From NCBI RefSeq assembly GCF_033097505.1, contig NZ_AP028654.1, forward strand, positions 2,536,001 through 2,600,000: a DNA stretch of 64,000 nucleotides, written 5' to 3'. Positions 1 through 7,737 of this stretch are shown here, piece by piece. Both the position numbers and the translations under genes were made by a program. Every line of letters begins with the position of its first letter. The first letter of the stretch is position 1. This DNA comes from Helicovermis profundi (GTDB lineage: Bacteria; Bacillota; Clostridia; Peptostreptococcales; Acidaminobacteraceae). The notes under the pieces are model-generated. The model saw nothing but the letters and a program-made list of their open reading frames with translations, did no database searches and was not told where the DNA came from.

Positions 1-323
1 ATACTTACACCTGTATAAACATAATGAGTATTATCACTTAAAAGCCTAAGCATTTCTTTTGCTTCTTTTTTACTTCTGGGTTTTCCTATAACTTTGTTAT
101 AAAAAACAATCGTATCAGCTGCAATTATTATAGAGTCTTTATCAGACTTTACAAAAATATCATTTGCCTTTCTAAAAGCCAAACTCATAACAATGCTCTC
201 TGGCGATTCATTTTCATCAACCTTTTCTTCAATATCACTTGAAATAGTTTTAAAATTAAGCCCCATATTTTTTAATATCTCTTTTCTTCTCGGCGAATTT
301 GAAGCTAATATTATTTTTTTCAT
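1..323 (-). CDS. maf: Maf-like nucleotide pyrophosphatase (C-terminus cut by window edge)
   Basis: The minus-strand frame begins MKKIILASNSPRRKEIL, the family signature in which S-x-S-P-R-R forms the nucleotide-binding start, and continues with AADTIVF and GKPRSKKEA, both typical of Maf/YhdE house-cleaning pyrophosphatases that hydrolyse non-canonical NTPs. About 107 of the usual 190-200 residues are present; the rest lies left of the window. The ATG at 323 follows an AGGTGA ribosome site. A DUF4321 gene is directly upstream, an order I associate with the clostridial maf-radC-mre region. Family assignment is firm; substrate preference cannot be read from the fragment. Confidence 0.93.
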   Translation of the reverse strand, partial: MKKIILASNSPRRKEILKNMGLNFKTISSDIEEKVDENESPESIVMSLAFRKANDIFVKSDKDSIIIAADTIVFYNKVIGKPRSKKEAKEMLRLLSDNTHYVYTGVS

Positions 324-332
324 TATAATCAC

Positions 333-581
333 CTACATCTTTCTAAAAATAATAAACGCAATTAAAATACCAATAATACTTGATAAATTTAAATGCATTA
401 AGAAACCTAAAGTAAACTCAACAATTCCCAAATCAATTGTCACTGGACTAAAGCCAATTGTTTTACCATAGGATAAAACGCTGATATAATTTTTAAAGAT
501 ATCTCCTATAATGCCTCCAATTACAAGTCCTATAAGTAGTACGATAAGTAAAACTAAAGTATTTTTATTAGTTGCTTTCAA
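333..581 (-). CDS. DUF4321 family small membrane protein
   Basis: About 82 residues with two hydrophobic segments, one near the N-terminus (LVLLIVLLIGLVIGGIIG) and one at the C-terminus (IIGILIAFIIF), flanking a GKTIGFSP-x-T-x-DLG core that matches the DUF4321 family found beside maf in Clostridia. The start is chosen as TTG at 581 because a GGAGGAT site lies just upstream of it, whereas the in-frame ATGs at 599 and 593 lie before or inside that site. It ends 9 bases before maf and is probably co-transcribed with it. Function is unknown. Confidence 0.8.
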   Translation of the reverse strand: MKATNKNTLVLLIVLLIGLVIGGIIGDIFKNYISVLSYGKTIGFSPVTIDLGIVEFTLGFLMHLNLSSIIGILIAFIIFRKM

Positions 582-778
582 AATATCCTCCATATACAAT
601 TATACAATATCATAGATATTTCCAATTTACAATATATGTAAACTAAACATCTTTACTTCACTACAATTTTAGCATGTATATAGGTCTTTCACAAGGTTTA
701 TAAGGTTACAATTTAACTATTTTAAAGTTAGATTTAGTTGCTTTAAAATATATTGCTAAGTGAAGTGAAATTAAATAT

Positions 779-822
779 AAAAAAGTCGATTAAACAATAA
801 TTTATGTTTAATCAACTTTTTT
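779..822 (-). terminator. Rho-independent terminator of the HTH regulator
   Basis: An inverted repeat with arms ending in GATTAAAC/GTTTAATC, bordered by A-runs and T-runs, lies 27 bases past the stop of the gene at 849-1517. On the minus strand the single imperfect position becomes a U-G pair. The rest of 582-848 is AT-rich and shows nothing else I can support. Confidence 0.8.
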
Positions 823-848
823 ATAGCTTAATCATTATTGAATTTTAA

Positions 849-1517
849 CTAGAGTTTCTTTTCAACTTTTAAACATTGGCCTAGTATTTCAATTTCTTTG
901 ACATTTACACTTAAATCTTTATTTTTATCATTAAAAATACTAATCTTACCACTATTTAATCTTAAAACACCTATTATTACATTGCCTTTATGCTTTACTG
1001 TATAAATTTTCCCACCAGTTATAGTCTTAGTTTTAAAAAGAGTAAGTATATCTCCTTTACTTATGCATCTTGATTCCATATCACTTGATGGAGCTTCCAT
1101 AAAGAATATTTTTTCGTGCGAACGACCATCTATTTTCTTTTTTAAAATTGTTATATCTCTATTATCAATAACTTTATTAAATTGACCATTATATACAGGA
1201 TAATTCTTTATTACGCCTGAAAGGGCATCTAACCATTTATCGTTAGGCTGAATATTTATATTTTCTTTAATTACTTTTTCTTCTTTCTTTTTTTCTTTTC
1301 TAACTTCTGTCTTTTCTTCATTTTCATTAATAAGTTCTACTGCTTTTCTACCAAGGACTTTAAATATTTTTTCTGAATTACCCTCGTTTATAATTTTTTT
1401 GCCAGATTCAATACTCTTTATATATGATTCAGCTAAACCACATTTTTTTGCAAGTTGCTTCTGAGTAAGTCCTGATTTTAACCTTGCTTCATATATTTCT
1501 TTCGCTAATCTATTCAT
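849..1517 (-). CDS. XRE-type HTH protein with S24/LexA-like C-terminal fold
   Basis: 222 residues. Residues 5-60 are a Cro/C1-type helix-turn-helix (LTQKQLAKKCGLAESYIKSI). A lysine/glutamate-rich linker follows (about 68-90). The C-terminal 100 residues resemble the beta-ribbon fold of S24 peptidases/LexA, with KGDILTLF and GGKIYTVKHKG in the expected places. The catalytic Ser and Lys of that family are not recognisable: the region expected to read GDSM is SSDM, and the expected VKRL reads GVLRL. It therefore looks like a non-cleaving regulator. The ATG at 1517 has an AAGGAG site 8 bases upstream. Monocistronic, with its own terminator. Target genes are unknown. Confidence 0.8.
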   Translation of the reverse strand: MNRLAKEIYEARLKSGLTQKQLAKKCGLAESYIKSIESGKKIINEGNSEKIFKVLGRKAVELINENEEKTEVRKEKKKEEKVIKENINIQPNDKWLDALSGVIKNYPVYNGQFNKVIDNRDITILKKKIDGRSHEKIFFMEAPSSDMESRCISKGDILTLFKTKTITGGKIYTVKHKGNVIIGVLRLNSGKISIFNDKNKDLSVNVKEIEILGQCLKVEKKL

Positions 1518-1631
1518 TTAGAAACTCCTTTTTTATGTAAATTTATTATTCTATTATATCAGTAGATATAAAATTTTGCATCTGTAAATTATAAGAATAA
1601 ATTCTGAGCTTATCTCCTTTATATGATTACT

Positions 1632-1740
1632 CGCAGTGCAACCCAGCCAACCTTCGGTTTGCTCTGTCACGGGCATCCTGCTTAAAATATCGCAGTGCAA
1701 CCCAGCCAACCTTCGGTTTGCAGGGTCACGGGCATCCTGC
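1632..1740. repeat. Two direct copies of a ~50-bp GC-richer hairpin repeat
   Basis: Copies at 1632-1681 and 1691-1740 are identical except for six bases in the middle (CTCTGT versus CAGGGT region) and start 59 bases apart. Each holds a small hairpin, AACC-TTC-GGTT, and begins with GCAGTGC. They are clearly more GC-rich than the surroundings. They sit between the rnfB terminator and the HTH gene. No credible open reading frame uses them. They resemble the 76-bp array at 55331-55858 in layout (see findings). Confidence 0.85.
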
Positions 1741-1745
1741 CCTAT

Positions 1746-1810
1746 GTAAAACATCAAAAAATCAAAAAAAGAAGAGCAAGCTCTTCTTTTTTGTTTTTTT
1801 GATGTTTTAC
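1746..1810. terminator. Very long A/T hairpin terminator after rnfB
   Basis: Arms of about 31 bases, GTAAAACATCAAAAA...GAAGAGC and its near-perfect complement, surround a two-base loop. The stem begins 12 bases past the rnfB stop and is flanked by A- and T-runs, so it can terminate in both directions. It is about twice the length of the other terminators in the window. The remainder of 1518-1631 shows no further feature. Confidence 0.8.
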
Positions 1811-1821
1811 GCACTGCTTTT

Positions 1822-2814
1822 TTATTTCATGAATATCGCATCTTTTGGGCATTTTTCTTCGCATTTGCCGCATCCTATGCATTTTTCTGGATCTATTTTA
1901 TGTACTTCTTTTAGTTTTCCTTCTATTGCGTCTACTGGACAAACTTTTGTACATAGTGTACACCCTATACATTTTTCTTCTATTATTTCTGCTGTTTTTC
2001 TTAGGTTAAAATCTGCTGTTATTGATCCTGTTGGACATTTTTCTGCACATATCATACAATTTGTACATTTATCGTAATCTATAACTGCAAGTAAGTTTTC
2101 TACGTGAATTGCATCAAACGGGCATGATCTTTCACATATTCCGCAAGCTATACATGCTACATTACAATTCTTTTTAACATGTGCTCCTCTTTCTTTGTTG
2201 TTACAGTCAACTACTGTTAATTGTTCGTATGGAACATATGCTATTACATCTTTTGGACATACTTCTATACATTTGCCACATGCTGTACACTTATCTGGTT
2301 CAACTTCTGCAAGTCCTTCTTCATTTATGTGAATTGCATCAAATGGGCAAACTGCCACACATGATCCTAGTCCCATACATCCGTATTCACAGCTTTTTGA
2401 TCCACCTAATAACATATTTGCTGCTCTACAATCTTCAAAACCATCATATACATATTTATCAGTGCATGTATCTTTACCGCCTTTACATAGTACTCTTGCT
2501 ACTTGCTTAACTTTACCTTCTGCACTTACTCCCATGATCTTTGCAACTAAAGTTGCACAATCACTTCCTCCTACTGGACATCCATCAACTGGTGCTTCTC
2601 CTTTAACTACTGCATTTGCAAATCCATCACATCCAGGATAACCACATCCACCACAATTCGCTCCAGGAAGTGCATCTCTTATAGCAACAGCCTTTGGATC
2701 AATTTCAACAGCAAATTTTTGAGAAGCATATGCTAAACCTGCTCCAAATACTAACCCCATAGCTCCAAGGCTAACTCCGGATATTAGAATGTTATTAAAA
2801 TCCATCTCAACCAT
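1822..2814 (-). CDS. rnfB: Rnf complex subunit B (multi-cluster ferredoxin)
   Basis: RnfB is the iron-sulfur subunit thought to accept electrons from ferredoxin in the Rnf complex. 330 residues: an N-terminal membrane anchor (about 8-30), the RnfB-specific 4Fe-4S domain with CGGCGYPGC at 54-62 and C79, then six ferredoxin-like cysteine groups at about 142-156, 176-186, 217-231, 250-260, 282-292 and 312-322. This long, many-cluster form is typical of clostridial RnfB. It is the last gene of rnfCDGEAB, six bases after rnfA. The start is uncertain between ATG 2814 and ATG 2805; an AGGAAAGG site fits the second better. Confidence 0.97.
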   Translation of the reverse strand: MVEMDFNNILISGVSLGAMGLVFGAGLAYASQKFAVEIDPKAVAIRDALPGANCGGCGYPGCDGFANAVVKGEAPVDGCPVGGSDCATLVAKIMGVSAEGKVKQVARVLCKGGKDTCTDKYVYDGFEDCRAANMLLGGSKSCEYGCMGLGSCVAVCPFDAIHINEEGLAEVEPDKCTACGKCIEVCPKDVIAYVPYEQLTVVDCNNKERGAHVKKNCNVACIACGICERSCPFDAIHVENLLAVIDYDKCTNCMICAEKCPTGSITADFNLRKTAEIIEEKCIGCTLCTKVCPVDAIEGKLKEVHKIDPEKCIGCGKCEEKCPKDAIFMK

Positions 2815-2820
2815 CCTTTC

Positions 2821-3402
2821 CTATACTAGTCCTGCAAAGCCTAAAAATGCTATCGACATTAGACTCGCTGTAATTAATGCAATCGGAAACCCTTCAAAAG
2901 GTTTTGGAACATCAGCAATTTCTAATTTTTCTCTAATTCCAGCAAATAATACAATTGCTAATGAAAAACCTATTGCAGCACCTATAGAATGAGTTATTGT
3001 TTGTAATAAATTAAATTTATACTGAATATTTAAAAGTGCAAGTCCAAGAACAGCACAGTTTGTAGTTATAAGTGGCAAAAATACTCCAAGTGCCTGATAT
3101 AAAGTAGGACTTGTTTTTTTAAGAACAATCTCAACAAATTGAACTAATGATGCTATTACTAAAATAAAAGCCACAATCTGCAAATACTCTAATCCTAACG
3201 GAATAAGAATATACATTTGTACAAAATAAGTAAAAATACCTGCTAGCGTCATAACGAACGTTACTGCCATACCCATGCCAAAAGCTGTTTCAACTTGCTT
3301 AGAAACACCTAAAAATGGACATATTCCTAAGAATCTTGACATAACAAAGTTATTAACTAATATTGCGCTAACAAGGATAACAAATAAGTTTGCATTTTCC
3401 AT
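2821..3402 (-). CDS. rnfA: Rnf complex subunit A
   Basis: 193-residue membrane protein of the RnfA/NqrE family, with about six hydrophobic helices. It begins [20 protein letters not shown] and has the family's half-membrane cysteine motif FLGICPFLG, where RnfA and RnfE cysteines are known in related complexes to hold an intramembrane Fe-S cluster. It pairs with RnfE as inverted homologous subunits forming the ion-translocating core. It lies between rnfE and rnfB with gaps of 11 and 6 bases. Confidence 0.97.
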   Translation of the reverse strand: MENANLFVILVSAILVNNFVMSRFLGICPFLGVSKQVETAFGMGMAVTFVMTLAGIFTYFVQMYILIPLGLEYLQIVAFILVIASLVQFVEIVLKKTSPTLYQALGVFLPLITTNCAVLGLALLNIQYKFNLLQTITHSIGAAIGFSLAIVLFAGIREKLEIADVPKPFEGFPIALITASLMSIAFLGFAGLV

Positions 3403-3413
3403 TTCTTTTCCCC

Positions 3414-4013
3414 CTAATTAAGCGACTTTTTACTGTCAATAACGTTTTTAATTGCAAGTAATAATCCTAATGCTAAAAATGCTCCTGGCGGTAATATCAT
3501 TATTAGAGCCGGCTTATAAGAAGCCCATAATAAATGAATACCAAAAATACTTCCTGCTCCAAATAATTCTCTTACTGAACCAAGAATAACTAAAGCAAGT
3601 GTAAATCCAAGACCCATTCCTAGTCCATCTATAGCTGAAGAAGACACTTTGTTTTTAAATGCAAATGCTTCTGCACGAGCCAATATGATACAGTTAACAA
3701 CTATTAAAGGAATAAATAAACCTAATTGTTTATATAAGGCAGGTACATATCCTTCCATAATCATTCCAATTATTGTTACAAAACTTGCAATAACTACTGT
3801 AAAAATAGGAATTCTTATTTTTTCTGGAACTATTTTTCTAAGCATTGAAATAACTACATTTGAACCCATAAGTACCGCTGTTGTAGCAAGTCCCATTCCT
3901 AGTCCATTTTCAGCTGAAGTAGTTACAGCAAGAGTAGGACACATTCCAAGAAGTTGAACAAAAATTGGGTTTTCTTTTACTATTCCATTTAATAAAATTT
4001 TATATTTTTTCAA
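3414..4013 (-). CDS. rnfE: Rnf complex subunit E
   Basis: 199-residue RnfE/NqrD-family membrane subunit. The [11 protein letters not shown] stretch holds the cysteine that matches RnfA's and is expected to share the intramembrane Fe-S cluster. Helices fill most of the length. The start codon is TTG at 4013: the only suitable GGGGGG ribosome site lies about 7 bases before it and no ATG is close. It is preceded by rnfG with an 11-base gap. Confidence 0.96.
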   Translation of the reverse strand: MKKYKILLNGIVKENPIFVQLLGMCPTLAVTTSAENGLGMGLATTAVLMGSNVVISMLRKIVPEKIRIPIFTVVIASFVTIIGMIMEGYVPALYKQLGLFIPLIVVNCIILARAEAFAFKNKVSSSAIDGLGMGLGFTLALVILGSVRELFGAGSIFGIHLLWASYKPALIMILPPGAFLALGLLLAIKNVIDSKKSLN

Positions 4014-4024
4014 TTTATTCCCCC

Positions 4025-4597
4025 CTACTCTTTTAAAAATTTAACTGCTTCTATAGAGAAATTTACACCTCTTGTAACAGCTTTAGAAGTTATTGTTGCA
4101 CCTGAAATTGCTTGAATTTGATTGCCTTCTGCATTTGTTTTAGAAACAGAAACATCATTATTTGCATCTTTACCATTATATTGCGTATAAAAACTTGGAA
4201 GAGTAGCATTTGCACCAAGTCCAGGAGTTTCTTGATGACTCCCAACTCTAACTCCAGAAAGTTTACCATCAAGAGAAATTCCTGTGATTACTTCAACTGG
4301 ACCACCAAATCCTACAGGCATTGTTTTTACTACATATCCAACAACATTATCATTTTTATAACCAATATATATTTCTTTCACTTTATCATTTTTAGATATA
4401 ATACTAGTCATTTTCTCTTGACTTAATTTTTCAAATTTATCAGCAGCACTTAACACTTCTACTCTTTTCTTTTGACTTTCAAGTTCTCTTTGATTAGCTA
4501 TTTGGTTTTTTGTAACTTCATTTGTAAATCCTAACAAAGTAGCAGAAATGCCACTAATTATCAAAAGAATTAAACCTAATTTCATTATTTCCTTCAT
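4025..4597 (-). CDS. rnfG: Rnf complex subunit G (covalent FMN)
   Basis: 190 residues: one N-terminal membrane helix (about 6-24) and an extracytoplasmic FMN-binding domain. SGATIT at 165-170 is the motif whose threonine carries FMN by a phosphoester bond in RnfG/NqrC. GFGGPVEVITGI and GSHQETPGLG are the other conserved FMN-domain segments. The ATG at 4597 overlaps the rnfD stop in an ATGA arrangement, which implies translational coupling, and is preceded by GGAGGTG. Confidence 0.96.
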   Translation of the reverse strand: MKEIMKLGLILLIISGISATLLGFTNEVTKNQIANQRELESQKKRVEVLSAADKFEKLSQEKMTSIISKNDKVKEIYIGYKNDNVVGYVVKTMPVGFGGPVEVITGISLDGKLSGVRVGSHQETPGLGANATLPSFYTQYNGKDANNDVSVSKTNAEGNQIQAISGATITSKAVTRGVNFSIEAVKFLKE

Positions 4598-5538
4598 TTT
4601 TTAGCACCTCCAAAAACTCTTGAACTCGAATATTTTTCAATAAGAGGTGATGCTACATTCATTAATATAATTGAGTATGATACTCCTTCAGGATAACCCC
4701 CGTAAAATCTAATTACAGTAGCTATAACACCACAACCAATACCAAAAATAATTTGACCCTTAGGATTACTTGGTGATGAAGAATAATCAGTAGCCATAAA
4801 AAATGCTCCAAGCATTAAACCACCAATAAACAAATTATATGTACTCATATAAAGATCAAAACCAGTAAAAAAGAAGGCTAAAATAAAAACTGTTCCAATG
4901 TAAGCTGCTGGTATTCTTATACTAATTACACCCCTATAGATAAGATAGGCTGCACCTATAAGAATAGCAACTACTGAAGTTTCACCAATACATCCACCGA
5001 CATTACCTATTATTACATCTGTCATTGAAGGAAGTGCTACTGATAGTTTTTCTCCAATGATTCCAAGTGGTGTTGGACCTGCAACCGAGTCAGCAAGCCT
5101 TGTCGATACCCAATTTGTCATTTCAACAGGCCAAGAAGCCATAAGCATTGCACGAGCAGCAAGTGCTGGATTCATAAAATTATGACCAAGTCCTCCAAAG
5201 GCTTGTTTAACAATTGCAATCGCAAATGCACTTCCTACTACAACTAACCACCAAGGAGCAGTTGAAGGTATATTAAAAGCAAGTAACATACCAGTGACTA
5301 CAGCACTCCAATCTTTTATAGTTGCTTTTTGTTTTCTTAAATATTTTTGAACAATAAATTCTGTTGCTACTGCCGATCCTACTGAAAGTAGTATTAACAC
5401 TAGTGCAGGAAGTCCAAAGTAATACACTCCAGCAAAAGTAGCAGGCAGTAAAGCTATTACAACATCTCTCATGATATTACTAACAGTTTGTTTTGAACGA
5501 ATATGCGGAGATGAAGAAACTCTAAATAATGATTCCAT
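4594..5538 (-). CDS. rnfD: Rnf complex subunit D (covalent FMN)
   Basis: 314-residue RnfD/NqrB-type membrane subunit with about nine to ten hydrophobic helices. AGPTPLG at 153-159 contains Thr156, the position expected to hold covalent FMN. GGLGHNFMNPALAAR is the conserved loop of the family. The ATG at 5538 follows a GGGGGG ribosome site and lies 12 bases after rnfC. Its stop overlaps rnfG by four bases. Confidence 0.96.
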   Translation of the reverse strand: MESLFRVSSSPHIRSKQTVSNIMRDVVIALLPATFAGVYYFGLPALVLILLSVGSAVATEFIVQKYLRKQKATIKDWSAVVTGMLLAFNIPSTAPWWLVVVGSAFAIAIVKQAFGGLGHNFMNPALAARAMLMASWPVEMTNWVSTRLADSVAGPTPLGIIGEKLSVALPSMTDVIIGNVGGCIGETSVVAILIGAAYLIYRGVISIRIPAAYIGTVFILAFFFTGFDLYMSTYNLFIGGLMLGAFFMATDYSSSPSNPKGQIIFGIGCGVIATVIRFYGGYPEGVSYSIILMNVASPLIEKYSSSRVFGGAKK

Positions 5539-5550
5539 CTATTTGCCCCC

Positions 5551-6882
5551 CTATTTTGACTTTCTTCTTTTTGCTATTATCTCTTTTTTTGCAACTCTAA
5601 TAGAATGTAATAGTGGTCGTTTTGAAGGACACACAAATGAGCAAGATCCACACTCTATACAGTCAAGAGCATTATATTTTTCGGCTTTTTCAAAATCGTT
5701 TTTTAATGCATATGCACTAATATATAACGGTTCTAAAAATGATGGGCAAATACTTACACATTTACCGCATTTAAGACAGTTTTCAGCTTCCGGAATTTTT
5801 GCTTCATCTTCATTAAATATTAGAATTCCTGAAGTTGTTTTTGTTGATGGAATATTATCAGTATTACTTGCGAGTCCCATCATTGGCCCGCCCATAATTA
5901 ATTTACCAACTTTACCTTTATAACCACCACATTGATCAATTATTTCTTTAATATTTGTACCTACTTTAATAAGCATATTTTTAGGTTCTACTACAGAACT
6001 TCCAGTAATAGTACATATCCTCTCAACTAAAGGCATTCCAGTTTTTATAGCGTTTGCAATCGCAGCAGATGTCGCGACATTACTTACAACAGCTCCAGCG
6101 TCCATAGGAAGTCCGGCTGATGGAACTTCTCGTTTTGTACACGCATATATAAGTTGTTTTTCAGCTCCTTGTGGATATTTTGTATAAAGCTCAACAACTT
6201 CAATTTCGGGATATTCTTTAGCTGCTTCAGATATACTCTTAAAAGCATCGGGTTTATTATTTTCAATACCAATATACCCTTTTTGAACATTTAAAACTTT
6301 AATCAAAGCTCTAAGACCATATACAACTTCTGCTGGTGTTTCAAGCATTAATCTATGATCCGCAGTTAGATAAGGTTCACATTCTGCACCGTTTAAAATT
6401 ACAACATCAATCTTCTTTTCAGGAGGAGGAGAAAGCTTAACATGAGTAGGAAATCCAGCTCCACCCATTCCAACAATTCCTGCATTCTTGATTATTTCTA
6501 AAATTTCTTTAGAAGATAATCCACTAATATCTCCATTTGAAACAACTGTTTCATGAATCAAATTCTCGCCATCTGATTCAATTACTACACACATTGCTTT
6601 TCCACCAAGTACGTTTTTGTTTGTAACTTCTTTAACTGTTCCAGACACACTTGAATGCACAGGAGAAGAAACAAATGAAGTAGCTTCACCAACCATTTGA
6701 CCCACTTTTACATAATCACCTTTTTTTACAATCGGATTACACGGTGCTCCTATATGCTGACGCATAGAAATCGTTACAACCTTTGGATCAACTGCCTTAA
6801 CTACTGCTTTCTTTTCAGTGTACTTCTTTTCGTGAGGAGGATGAATTCCACCTTTAAACGAGAGAAGACTCATATATTTCAC
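5551..6882 (-). CDS. rnfC: Rnf complex subunit C (NADH-binding)
   Basis: 443 residues. RnfC is the peripheral subunit that exchanges electrons with NAD(H). The N-terminus (GGIHPPHEKKYTE) has the barrel-sandwich part, followed by the Rossmann-like GMGGAGFPTHVK flavin/NADH segment homologous to NuoF. Two 4Fe-4S motifs are at 369-379 (CLKCGKCVSIC) and 408-418 (CIECGSCSFVC). First gene of the operon; ATG 6882 follows AAAGGGGTG. Length is ordinary for Clostridia. Confidence 0.96.
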   Translation of the reverse strand: MKYMSLLSFKGGIHPPHEKKYTEKKAVVKAVDPKVVTISMRQHIGAPCNPIVKKGDYVKVGQMVGEATSFVSSPVHSSVSGTVKEVTNKNVLGGKAMCVVIESDGENLIHETVVSNGDISGLSSKEILEIIKNAGIVGMGGAGFPTHVKLSPPPEKKIDVVILNGAECEPYLTADHRLMLETPAEVVYGLRALIKVLNVQKGYIGIENNKPDAFKSISEAAKEYPEIEVVELYTKYPQGAEKQLIYACTKREVPSAGLPMDAGAVVSNVATSAAIANAIKTGMPLVERICTITGSSVVEPKNMLIKVGTNIKEIIDQCGGYKGKVGKLIMGGPMMGLASNTDNIPSTKTTSGILIFNEDEAKIPEAENCLKCGKCVSICPSFLEPLYISAYALKNDFEKAEKYNALDCIECGSCSFVCPSKRPLLHSIRVAKKEIIAKRRKSK

Positions 6883-7070
6883 CCCTTTAAAATATATATT
6901 TTTTATACAATTAATAAATAAAACAATACCTGTAAATCATTACATGGATACTACTATAAAAAACGAATAAATATTCATTTTATGTTTTTTATGTATAAAT
7001 ATGAAAAATAGTAATTATAAATAATTTTTCAAGTATCTTAGTTAAATTCATGTCAGGCACGCACAAATTA
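6883..7070 (-). other. Long AT-rich 5' leader of the rnf operon
   Basis: If transcription starts from the promoter at 7071-7099, rnfC has an untranslated leader of about 180 bases. I see no riboswitch core, leader peptide or strong hairpin in it on the minus strand. The remaining bases 7100-7157 also show no gene. Confidence 0.4.
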
Positions 7071-7099
7071 ATTATATCAAACTAATAATGCACCGTCAA
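7071..7099 (-). promoter_or_regulatory. Near-consensus sigma-A promoter for rnfCDGEAB
   Basis: Read on the minus strand: TTGACG at 7099-7094, a 17-base spacer, then TATAAT at 7076-7071. Only the last base of the -35 box departs from consensus. It points toward rnfC and lies past the terminator of the neighbouring operon, so rnf has its own promoter. Confidence 0.7.
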
Positions 7100-7157
7100 A
7101 GGAATGCAAAGCTAATAAATGCCTAGTAGTAGTCACTTAGGCTTTAATATTAAAAAT

Positions 7158-7204
7158 AGAAATACTCTATAAGAAGTATTAATATTCCTTATAGAGTATT
7201 TTTA
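7158..7204 (-). terminator. Terminator of the Mbx-like operon
   Basis: AAATACTCTATAAG pairs with its complement around a 13-base loop and is followed on the minus strand by T-rich sequence. It lies 30 bases past the last gene of the 13-gene operon. Confidence 0.75.
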
Positions 7205-7233
7205 ATTAATAATATTAAATTTTTTGTTATTTT

Positions 7234-7722
7234 TTAGCCAAGAACTTTTTTCTTTTTACCAGTTACGTATCCAACATTATCTTCATACTTATTTGTAGGC
7301 ATAAACATAAATTCATCAGCTACATATTTAACTTCTTGACCATTTCTAAGTGACATTGGAGCAGCTGTTTTATAATCGTATTCTCTTGTCATTTTTAGCG
7401 ACACTGTTGGACAAACATCCACACAAAACGCACAGAAACAACATCTTCCATAATCAATTACTGGTCTTTTTTCTTTTCTTACATCCTCTTTACCTTCAGG
7501 TAAAGTCATAACTATTGCATTTACTGGACAAATTCTTTCACAGCTACCGCAACCAATACACTTTGATAAATCGTTTGTATGAACGCCTCTAAACCTTTCA
7601 GACACTCCCTTTTCATCAAAAACATCCAACTCTTCTTTTGGATAACGAACAGTTACAGGCTTTTTAAAAAGATTTTTAAAAGCGGAAAGCGGAGAACTAA
7701 TACTCTTTTCACCTAATGCCAT
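7234..7722 (-). CDS. mbxN: Mbx-like complex ferredoxin subunit (NuoI-like, MbxN)
   Basis: 162 residues with two 4Fe-4S motifs, C55-x2-C58-x2-C61-x3-C65 and C94-x2-C97-x2-C100-x3-C104. This is the NuoI/MbhN layout, carrying electrons from ferredoxin toward the NuoB-like subunit. It is the last gene of the operon, 15 bases after the large subunit, with an AGGAGGG site before its ATG. No hydrogenase maturation or accessory genes follow. Ferredoxin as donor is inferred from the family. Confidence 0.9.
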   Translation of the reverse strand: MALGEKSISSPLSAFKNLFKKPVTVRYPKEELDVFDEKGVSERFRGVHTNDLSKCIGCGSCERICPVNAIVMTLPEGKEDVRKEKRPVIDYGRCCFCAFCVDVCPTVSLKMTREYDYKTAAPMSLRNGQEVKYVADEFMFMPTNKYEDNVGYVTGKKKKVLG

Positions 7723-7737
7723 AATAATCCCTCCTAT

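Noticed and set aside
1554..1814. Open frames reading through the repeats and terminator after rnfB
   Set aside because: They consist of repeat and hairpin sequence with no ribosome site or protein-like composition.
7050..7135. Plus-strand stretch resembling the core of a GEMM-I c-di-GMP riboswitch (GGAATGCAAAGCTA, then a GCCTA/TAGGC hairpin)
   Set aside because: The invariant GGCAAA segment, tetraloop and receptor are missing, and no gene lies downstream on that strand.
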